This document shows, piece after piece, positions 1 to 6,492 of a DNA stretch of 8,036 nucleotides. Numbering within the stretch: position 1 is the stretch's first letter; every line of letters starts with the position of its first letter. A model generated the notes under the pieces. The model did not search any database, was not told where the DNA came from, and was given only the letters and a program-made list of their open reading frames with translations. The translations under genes and the position numbers were made by a program. The stretch spans positions 1 to 8,036 of the forward strand of contig CAIOHJ010000021.1 in the NCBI GenBank assembly GCA_903858085.1, read 5' to 3'. This DNA is from an uncultured Chloroflexota bacterium (GTDB lineage Bacteria; Chloroflexota; Anaerolineae; Caldilineales; Caldilineaceae).

Positions 1-214
1 CTGTCTTCCCCTGCACAGTGTAGAGCAGGTCGGACTCGCTCTCCTGCAAGGCCTGGTCGACGAAACTGGTCTCTTCCAGGGCCAGGCTCGACCAGTCAAA
101 CCGTTCGACCAGGGCGGGCGGCAGGTGGGGACGCAGAAAAGTGGCTGCTTCGTGGGGGTCTGCGAAGACGGAGCGAAAAAGTCTGTCGTGGGGTCGTTTC
201 GTATCACCGCGCAT
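1..214 (-). CDS. Rpn/YhgA-like PDDEXK nuclease (transposase_31 family), N-terminal part only
   Basis: The reverse strand from the ATG at 214-212 is open to the window edge and encodes the first 71 residues. They read like the start of Rpn (recombination-promoting nuclease, YhgA-like, formerly 'putative transposase') proteins: PHDRLFRSVFADP at residues 9-21, then LRPHLPPALVERFDW around 27-41, then SFVDQALQE, then SDLLYTV at 61-67. D62 in SDLLY sits where the first acidic residue of the PDDEXK nuclease core is expected; the later E-x-Q/K part lies beyond base 1. An in-frame TGA eight codons upstream (before GGA GAA AGC) makes this ATG the first possible start. An AGGAG lies rather far upstream (about 17 nt), so initiation may be weak. 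Family members are DNA endonucleases that stimulate RecA-independent recombination and have been linked to phage defence in E. coli; they are often multicopy and mobile-like. It is transcribed divergently from the glycosyltransferase. Family call is confident; activity cannot be judged without the C-terminal part. Confidence 0.85.
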   Translation of the reverse strand, partial: MRGDTKRPHDRLFRSVFADPHEAATFLRPHLPPALVERFDWSSLALEETSFVDQALQESESDLLYTVQGKT

Positions 215-255
215 TGGCTGCCCTGCGCTTTCTCCTCACTTACACCAATACCTCC

Positions 256-284
256 ATCGTAACACAAAAAAGCTGTTCTGGGAA
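256..284 (-). promoter_or_regulatory. Possible promoter for the Rpn-like gene
   Basis: On the reverse strand TTCCCA (plus-strand TGGGAA, 279-284) is followed after 17 bp by TACGAT (plus-strand ATCGTA, 256-261). Each hexamer matches the sigma-70 consensus at four of six positions and the spacing is ideal. The predicted start would leave a leader of about 35 nt before the ATG at 214. The spacer contains a T6 run. This is a weak, position-supported guess. Confidence 0.3.
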
Positions 285-308
285 TACACCCCGCATCCCC
301 AGCATCAG

Positions 309-338
309 TTGCCAGCGACCCTCGCCCTGCGCTACAAT
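309..338 (+). promoter_or_regulatory. Sigma-70-type promoter for the glycosyltransferase, predicted nearly leaderless
   Basis: TTGCCA (309-314, five of six to TTGACA) and TACAAT (333-338, five of six to TATAAT) are separated by 18 bp. The -10 box ends only 9 bp before the ATG at 348, so a start 6-8 nt downstream of it would give an mRNA with a 5' leader of about 0-4 nt. No Shine-Dalgarno lies between the box and the ATG, which fits leaderless translation. The TTGCCAGCG block recurs in the promoter at 1336. Confidence 0.55.
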
Positions 339-347
339 CCTCGTTCT

Positions 348-1313
348 ATGGTCTTTTCTCCACAGCATCCCCCCCAGATTGCCGTCAACGGCTGGATGGC
401 CGGACGGCTGGACAGCGGCAGCGGCCAGTACCTCAGCCACCTGCTGGAATGGTTGCCAGCCGTGGCACCCGGCAGCCCCATCACCCTGCTCCAGCCGCTG
501 ACCGGACCCCCCACACCGCCTCTGCATTGGCCCCAGGTCAAGGTGGTGCCGGTCGCCCTGCCACAGATACCGCCCAATCTGGCCAAGGTCTGGTGGGAAC
601 AGGTCGCAGCCCCTCGCGCAGCACGAGCCCTGGGCGCCGACGTCTATTTCGTGCCCTACTGGGCAGCCCCCTGGTGGCGTGCACTGCCAACCGTCGTGAC
701 AATTCACGACCTGATCCCGCTGCTGCTGCCGACCTACCGCGGCGGGCTGGCCCAACGCATGTACACAGAGCTGGTCACCCGGACGGCCCGGCGCGCAGAC
801 GCCGTGGTGACGGTGAGCGAGGCCGCCGCCCGCGACATCGTGGCCCATCTCAAGATAGACCCCGCCCGCATCCATGTCGTACACCATGGCCCCAACCAAG
901 AAGGCATGCCCCCCCCCAGCGAGGCAGATCTGGCTCGCGCCCGAACACGCTACGCGCTGCCCGACCGCTATTTTCTCTACCTCGGCGGCTTCGATGTGCG
1001 CAAAAATCTCTCCAGGGTCCTGGCTGCGTACACCCGCTACCGCGCCCGCGGCGGGGACCCAACCGTCCAGCTGGTCCTCGCCGGTGCCCTGCCCACCACC
1101 GACAGCACTTTTTTCCCCGACCCCTACCGGCTGGCCCGCGAAGCTGGCTGCGCAGAGGCCCTCCACTGCTGTGGATGGGTCGCCGAAGAAGACAAACCCG
1201 CCCTCTATCGGCTGGCTGTGGCACTGGTCTTCCCCAGCCTCTACGAAGGCTTCGGAATGATGCTGCTGGAAGCCATGCAGGCCGGTACCCCGGTGATCAC
1301 CAGCGACCGCTGA
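348..1313 (+). CDS. Glycosyltransferase family 4-like (GT-B fold), C-terminally truncated
   Basis: This 321-residue protein resembles retaining GT4-type glycosyltransferases (mannosyltransferase-like), which move a sugar from a nucleotide donor onto a glycan or lipid on the cytoplasmic side. The N-terminal Rossmann domain starts at IAVNGWMAG (11-19), with a Gly-rich loop SGSGQY (23-28) and TIHDLIP around H120/D121. VVTVSEAAARDI (153-164) is the usual interdomain strand and helix. The donor domain begins at YLGGFDVRKNL (211-221), and FPSLYEGFGMMLLEAM carries EX7E (E300, E308). The protein then ends at GTPVITSDR, where relatives continue with an SSLPEVAGDA-type segment and the long C-terminal helix; roughly 50-90 residues are missing. 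ATG 348 is chosen because homology begins shortly after it, it follows a good -10 box, and the upstream in-frame sequence from 141 is non-homologous and antisense to the Rpn gene. It may be a decayed gene or a short variant; donor and acceptor are unknown. Confidence 0.8.
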   Translation: MVFSPQHPPQIAVNGWMAGRLDSGSGQYLSHLLEWLPAVAPGSPITLLQPLTGPPTPPLHWPQVKVVPVALPQIPPNLAKVWWEQVAAPRAARALGADVYFVPYWAAPWWRALPTVVTIHDLIPLLLPTYRGGLAQRMYTELVTRTARRADAVVTVSEAAARDIVAHLKIDPARIHVVHHGPNQEGMPPPSEADLARARTRYALPDRYFLYLGGFDVRKNLSRVLAAYTRYRARGGDPTVQLVLAGALPTTDSTFFPDPYRLAREAGCAEALHCCGWVAEEDKPALYRLAVALVFPSLYEGFGMMLLEAMQAGTPVITSDR

Positions 1314-1335
1314 ATCAACTGCCCCCCAGCCACCG

Positions 1336-1365
1336 TTGCCAGCGGATGGGCTTCAGTGATATACT
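1336..1365 (+). promoter_or_regulatory. Sigma-70-type promoter for the SsnA-like hydrolase
   Basis: TTGCCA (1336-1341) and TATACT (1360-1365) are separated by 18 bp. The predicted start near 1372 gives a leader of about 34 nt before the ATG at 1406. The -35 block reads TTGCCAGCG, identical over nine bases to the glycosyltransferase promoter and with the same spacer length. It lies just 22 bp beyond the premature glycosyltransferase stop, where that gene's missing 3' end would otherwise be. Confidence 0.5.
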
Positions 1366-1390
1366 GCTGCAAACCGACAGTGCAATACCC

Positions 1391-1405
1391 AAAGGGCATG
1401 TTTTT

Positions 1406-1409
<4 letters not shown>
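1391..1409 (+). promoter_or_regulatory. Ribosome binding site of the hydrolase with an overlapping three-codon ORF
   Basis: AAAGGG (1391-1396) sits 9 nt before the hydrolase ATG at 1406 and acts as a modest Shine-Dalgarno. An additional ATG at 1398 opens the minimal ORF ATG TTT TTA TGA (1398-1409). Its stop overlaps the hydrolase start codon in another frame (TTATGA). It may be chance, but a ribosome starting at 1398 would terminate on top of the true start and could re-initiate. Confidence 0.35.
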
Positions 1410-2740
<1,331 letters not shown>

Positions 2741-2751
2741 ACACACAACCC

Positions 2752-4032
2752 ATGGCAACCGCCCCAAACGATGTGGATCGCCCAATCGAAGTGCTGACCG
2801 CCCAACTGGCAGCGTGCCACCGCCAGATCGACGAGCTGCGCGCCGCCAACCAGGCACTCGAACAGGCCGCCCAGCACCGAAATGCCCTGCTCGCAGATCT
2901 GGGCCACGAGCTGCGCACACCGCTGTCTGCCCTGCTGTCGCTCCTCGCCGTGCTCCAAAAACAGGACGCCCCCTCCCTCAACCCGCAGCACCACGAATAC
3001 CTGCGTATGGTCGAAGCCAGCGGACGCCATCTGCTGGCACTGCTCAACGACCTGCTGCAGTTCAGCCAGCTCCAATCCAGCTACGTTTCACTCCACTTCG
3101 AAGAGGTCGACCCAACACAGCTGTGCACCGCCGTGTTGGATGCGCTGCGCCCCCAAGCAGCCGAATATGGGCTGACCCTCGAGCTGGCCTGCGCCCCCAA
3201 TCTCCCGGCGCTCCTGCTCGACCCGCTCCGCACCCGGCAAATTCTCTTCAATCTGCTCCAAAACGCCCTCAAGGTAACCCCAGCCGGGGGCAAGGTGGGG
3301 GTGAACGTCCAGGGCAGCCGCACCCAAGGGTGGATCCGGCTGGAGGTCTGGGACACAGGGCCCGGGATCCCCGCTGCTGCCATGCCCCACCTGTTTACCC
3401 CGTTTTTCCAGCTGGATGTCCCAACCCGCGACCTTTTTCCAGGAACAGGGCTCGGGCTGGTGCTCTCACAACGTCTGACCCACCTGCACGGCGGCACGCT
3501 CCGGGTCGAGAGTCGGCTGGGACAGGGCAGCCGCTTTGTGGCCGAACTCCCCTGGCGGGACGCCCCGCCCCCGTCGGCAGACCAGCCAAGCCGAACGGCA
3601 GAGAGACCAGCTCCCTATCATGCACCAGCCCCCAACCCACCCGAAACAGCCGCTCCGCCCCAGAACCGGCGGCTGCTCGTGCTGCTGGCCGAAGACAACG
3701 AACCCAATCTCTTTGCCCTCTCCGAGTACCTGAATTTGTCGGGAGCCGAGGTGCTGGTGGCGCGCACCGGCCCCGAAACCCTCCGGCTGACACTGGCCAG
3801 TCAACCCGACCTGCTCTTGCTCGATGTCCATCTGCCACAGATGGATGGCTCGGAGGTGGTCCGCCAGCTGCGCGCCCAAGAAAAAGAACGCCGACTGCCC
3901 ATCGTGTTGATCACAGCCCTGAACCTGGACAACGACCGGATCCGCAACATCGACGCCGATGCCTGTCTGGGCAAGCCGGTGGATCTGGACCAGCTCGACC
4001 GTATTCTGGACAACTATCGGGTGCATGCCTGA
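2752..4032 (+). CDS. Soluble hybrid sensor histidine kinase/response regulator
   Basis: The 426-residue protein has, in order, a short coiled coil (about 12-45, heptad-like EVLTAQLAACHRQIDEL), a HisKA dimerisation domain with GHELRTPLSALL (phospho-acceptor H52), a HATPase_c domain, a Pro/Ala-rich linker (about 270-305) and a receiver domain (about 307-423). The ATPase shows NLLQNALKVTP (N171), DTGPGIP (D201), LFTPFFQ and GTGLGL (231-236). The receiver has the acidic pair E314/D315, phospho-acceptor D358 in LLLLDVHLPQMDG, T388 and K408, so it should be functional. There is no transmembrane segment, PAS, GAF or other input domain; the signal must come through a partner or the coiled coil. The receiver carries no output domain, so phosphate presumably passes on to an unseen Hpt or regulator, or regulates the kinase. 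ATG 2752 lies 11 bp after the hydrolase stop with no clear Shine-Dalgarno, suggesting translational coupling; GTG 2773 is an alternative start. The 95 bp after the stop show no terminator hairpin. Confidence 0.92.
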   Translation: MATAPNDVDRPIEVLTAQLAACHRQIDELRAANQALEQAAQHRNALLADLGHELRTPLSALLSLLAVLQKQDAPSLNPQHHEYLRMVEASGRHLLALLNDLLQFSQLQSSYVSLHFEEVDPTQLCTAVLDALRPQAAEYGLTLELACAPNLPALLLDPLRTRQILFNLLQNALKVTPAGGKVGVNVQGSRTQGWIRLEVWDTGPGIPAAAMPHLFTPFFQLDVPTRDLFPGTGLGLVLSQRLTHLHGGTLRVESRLGQGSRFVAELPWRDAPPPSADQPSRTAERPAPYHAPAPNPPETAAPPQNRRLLVLLAEDNEPNLFALSEYLNLSGAEVLVARTGPETLRLTLASQPDLLLLDVHLPQMDGSEVVRQLRAQEKERRLPIVLITALNLDNDRIRNIDADACLGKPVDLDQLDRILDNYRVHA

Positions 4033-4127
4033 TCGGGGGGCACGGGCCACAACGCGCCAGGACAGCCCTGCATCCCCCCAACAACCGCCCGCCACGTCGG
4101 TTCGACCCGACAAAAGAAAGGAAACGT

Positions 4128-4796
4128 ATGTCAAAATCGATGATTGCAGTGATCGGAGGGACCGGCGCAGAAGGGTCCGGGCTGGTGGTGCGCTGGGCAG
4201 CCGCCGGCTACCCGGTGCTGATCGGCAGCCGCAGCCAGGAGAAAGCACAGGCAGCAGCCGCTGAGTTGAGCGCCCTCCTGCCCGCCGGCAGCGCAACGGT
4301 GCGCGGGGAGACCAACGCCGAGGCCGCCGCTGCCGCCAACATCATCGTGCTGAGCGTCCCCTACACCAGCCAGGCAGAGACCGCCGCCCAGATCGCCGCA
4401 GCCTCCCAGGGCAAACTGGTCATCACCGTGGTGGTGCCCCTCAAACCGCCCAAGGTCTCGGTCGTCTGGCGGCCAGAGGCAGGTTCCGCCGCCCAGGAGC
4501 TGCAGCAGCAGCTGGGAGACACGGTGCAGATCGTGGCAGCTTTTCAAAACATCGCCGCCGGCCACCTGCGCGACCTGGAATGGCAGCCCGAATGTGACGT
4601 GCTCTACACAGGCGACCACAAAGAGGCCAAAATCGTCGCCCGAGAGCTGATTCAAGCAGCCGGCTTCGTCGGCGTCGACGCAGGCCCGCTGGCCAACGCT
4701 TCGGTGGTCGAAGGGCTGACCGCACTGTTGATCGGCATCAACGCACGCCACAAGGTTCCCAACAGCGGGATCCGAATTACCGGAATTGCACGATGA
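4128..4796 (+). CDS. npdG: NADPH-dependent F420 reductase (F420H2:NADP+ oxidoreductase)
   Basis: This 222-residue protein matches the length and layout of archaeal Fno and bacterial NpdG, which transfer hydride between coenzyme F420 and NADP(H) in the cytosol. The N-terminus IAVIGGTGAEGSGL (6-19) is the dinucleotide-binding Gly-rich loop, and LIGSRSQEKA has S34/R35 where the NADP 2'-phosphate is bound. LSVPYTSQAE and VVVPLKPPK follow as in the family, and the C-terminal VDAGPLANASVVEGLTALLIGIN segment matches the F420-binding and dimer region of Fno. Start ATG 4128 has a clear Shine-Dalgarno (AGGA 4119-4122, 5 nt spacing) and the Rossmann strand begins five residues in. Its stop overlaps the next start (ATGA, 4793-4796). 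The gene implies F420 biosynthesis elsewhere in the genome. The frame stays open upstream into the kinase gene, but that stretch is a shadow. Confidence 0.88.
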   Translation: MSKSMIAVIGGTGAEGSGLVVRWAAAGYPVLIGSRSQEKAQAAAAELSALLPAGSATVRGETNAEAAAAANIIVLSVPYTSQAETAAQIAAASQGKLVITVVVPLKPPKVSVVWRPEAGSAAQELQQQLGDTVQIVAAFQNIAAGHLRDLEWQPECDVLYTGDHKEAKIVARELIQAAGFVGVDAGPLANASVVEGLTALLIGINARHKVPNSGIRITGIAR

Positions 4797-5929
4797 GCGG
4801 ACAAAGGGCGCTGCGGCCAGAGACACTGGCTGTCCATGCCGGACGCACAGCCGACCCCAGCACCGGCGCAGTGATTCCCCCAATCCAGCTGTCGACAACG
4901 TTCGAACGGAGCGCCGACGGCACCTATCCGGGCGGGTATGTCTACACCCGCTCGGACAACCCCAACCGCTCTGCCCTGGAGCACTGTCTGGCTGCGCTGG
5001 AAGGCGGCGCCGCCGCCGCTGCCTTTGCTTCGGGGATGGCGGCAATCTCCGCTGTTTTTCAGGCGCTCACACCCGGCGACCATGTGATCTTCCCCAGCGA
5101 TGTGTATTTTGGGACAGGGCGCCTCTTGCGCGAGCTGATGGCACCGTGGGGCGTAGCCTACAGTGTGGTCGACCTGACCGACCTGGACGCCGTGCAGGCT
5201 GCCATCCAGCCACATACCCGGCTCGTCTGGGTCGAAAGCCCCTCCAACCCGCTGCTCAAAATCACCGACATTGCCGCAGTGGCCCGGCTCGCACACGCCG
5301 CCGGCGCACGCTGCGCGGTGGACAACACCTGGCCCTCTCCAGCCGGACAGCAGCCGCTGGCCCTGGGCGCTGACCTGGTGATGCATGCCACCACCAAGTA
5401 CCTGGGCGGACACAGCGACCTGCTGGGAGGCGCGCTGGTGCTGGCCCAGGCCGATGCGTTCTTCGAACGCATCCGGCTGGTGCAGACAATCGGCGGGGCA
5501 GTGCCTTCCCCGTTCGACTGCTGGCTGCTGTTGCGCAGCATCCGCACGCTGCCCTACCGGATGCGCGCACACACCGACAACGCAGAACAGGTCGCCCGCT
5601 TTCTGGCCAGCCACCCTGCCGTCGCAGCAGTCCACTACCCCGGCCTGCCCAGCCATCCCGGCCATGCCGTGGCCAGCCAACAGATGCAGCTGTGGGGAGG
5701 CATGCTGTCTGTGCAGCTGCAAGGAGGCGCCGCAGCAGCGCTGCGGATGGCAAGCCGGGTTCACCTGTTCACCCGAGCCACCAGCCTGGGCGGGGTCGAA
5801 AGCTTGATCGAACACCGCGCCTCGGTCGAAGGACCCCAGAGCCAGACACCCGCCAACCTGCTGCGCATTTCGGTCGGGCTGGAACATCCCGACGACCTGA
5901 TCGCCGACCTGGACCAGGCGCTGGCTTGA
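4793..5929 (+). CDS. Trans-sulfuration PLP enzyme (cystathionine gamma-synthase/gamma-lyase family)
   Basis: The 378-residue protein is a complete Cys/Met-metabolism PLP-dependent enzyme (E. coli MetB is 386). PLP anchors are YTRSDNPN (Y51, R53 reaching the neighbouring subunit's phosphate), ASGMAAI (S80-G81-M82), DVYFGTGRL (Y105 stacking on the ring), VESPSNPLLKITDI, AVDNTW (D177 to the pyridine nitrogen) and HATTKYLGGHSD, where K202 forms the Schiff base. LLRISVGLE carries R358, the substrate carboxylate ligand. SLGGVESL (331-338, with E336) favours the gamma-synthase/gamma-lyase group over beta-lyases, which usually have SWGG. Whether it makes cystathionine from homoserine esters and cysteine, or cleaves cystathionine to cysteine, cannot be settled from sequence. 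The stretch between SLGGVESL and LLRIS is somewhat shorter than in MetB. The ATG overlaps the npdG stop by 4 bp, with no strong Shine-Dalgarno, indicating translational coupling. The GNAT gene follows 11 bp later. Confidence 0.9.
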   Translation: MSGQRALRPETLAVHAGRTADPSTGAVIPPIQLSTTFERSADGTYPGGYVYTRSDNPNRSALEHCLAALEGGAAAAAFASGMAAISAVFQALTPGDHVIFPSDVYFGTGRLLRELMAPWGVAYSVVDLTDLDAVQAAIQPHTRLVWVESPSNPLLKITDIAAVARLAHAAGARCAVDNTWPSPAGQQPLALGADLVMHATTKYLGGHSDLLGGALVLAQADAFFERIRLVQTIGGAVPSPFDCWLLLRSIRTLPYRMRAHTDNAEQVARFLASHPAVAAVHYPGLPSHPGHAVASQQMQLWGGMLSVQLQGGAAAALRMASRVHLFTRATSLGGVESLIEHRASVEGPQSQTPANLLRISVGLEHPDDLIADLDQALA

Positions 5930-5940
5930 AGGGGGCCACC

Positions 5941-6453
5941 GTGCAGTTCACATTTACACCGATCGCAGAAGCAGAGGCGCGCGCGGTGTTGGCCTGGCAC
6001 TACCCCCACCTGCCGATCGCCCAAGAAGTCGACCCCTGCCTCGTCGCACGCGGGCTCGACGCGCTCTTGTACCCGCCACACAACTACTACGCCGCGCACG
6101 ACGAGGCAGGCATGCTGGCAGGGTTCTGCTGTTTTGGCGAAGACGCACAGGTGCCCGGCGGCGACTACACGGCGAACGCCCTCGACATCGGGCTCGGGCT
6201 CCACCCTGCCCTGCTGGGGCGCAGGCTGGGCGACCCATTTCTCACCCAAATTCTGGCGCTGGGCAGGCTGCACTTTGTGCCCACCCTGTTTCGGGCCACC
6301 GTAGCCACCCACAACGAACGCTCGCTGCGTCTGTTTGCCAGGTCTGGCTTCACTACAACACAAACCTTCACCGCACCCAACGATGTGTGCTTTCATCTGC
6401 TGCTGCGGCTGGCAGCCCCCCCCCAGATGTACACGGGCGCCGCAGCACTCTGA
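5941..6453 (+). CDS. GNAT family N-acetyltransferase
   Basis: This 170-residue single-domain protein is a Gcn5-related acetyltransferase using acetyl-CoA; the acceptor is unknown. FTPIAEAEARAVLAWHYPH at the start, NYYAAHDEAGMLAGFCCFGE (strands 2-4) and LDIGLGLHPALLGRRLGDPF (motif A, 81-100) precede a helix and FRATVATHNERSLRLFARSGF (motif B, 117-137), the usual 'N-xx-S/A-x-x-hydrophobic-xx-x-GF' pattern. In motif A the acetyl-CoA pyrophosphate loop is GRRLGD instead of the usual (Q/R)xxGxG, so the loop is atypical. The start is GTG 5941, with a strong Shine-Dalgarno (AAGGGGG, 5929-5935) 5 nt ahead; a TTG at 5926 overlapping the upstream stop is a less likely alternative. It closes the npdG/trans-sulfuration run and precedes the tricorn gene by 39 bp. 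The final residues (PPQMYTGAAAL) are low-complexity and not conserved in the fold. Confidence 0.82.
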   Translation: MQFTFTPIAEAEARAVLAWHYPHLPIAQEVDPCLVARGLDALLYPPHNYYAAHDEAGMLAGFCCFGEDAQVPGGDYTANALDIGLGLHPALLGRRLGDPFLTQILALGRLHFVPTLFRATVATHNERSLRLFARSGFTTTQTFTAPNDVCFHLLLRLAAPPQMYTGAAAL

Positions 6454-6492
6454 CAACAACCTTTTCTTTTCAGGCGGACAACAGACAACCAC

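Noticed and set aside
141..347. Upstream extension of the glycosyltransferase to ATG 141
   Set aside because: The added 69 residues are not like any GT N-terminus, lie antisense to the Rpn gene, and sit upstream of the promoter.
240..1166. 308-codon antisense ORF on the - strand
   Set aside because: It is the complement of the glycosyltransferase, with Gly-rich translation lacking domain features.
449..1405. Long open stretch in the hydrolase frame upstream of ATG 1406 (would make a 763-residue protein)
   Set aside because: It overlaps the glycosyltransferase in another frame, is Arg/Pro-rich with no family features, and homology starts exactly at the 1406 ATG. It is open only because the C-rich strand lacks stops.
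4033..4127. Terminator or promoter in the kinase-npdG gap
   Set aside because: No hairpin followed by a T run and no convincing -35/-10 pair could be found; only the RBS at 4119-4122 is supported.
6454..6492. Terminator between the GNAT and tricorn genes
   Set aside because: The TTTTCTTTT run lacks a preceding GC-rich stem, so readthrough is likelier.
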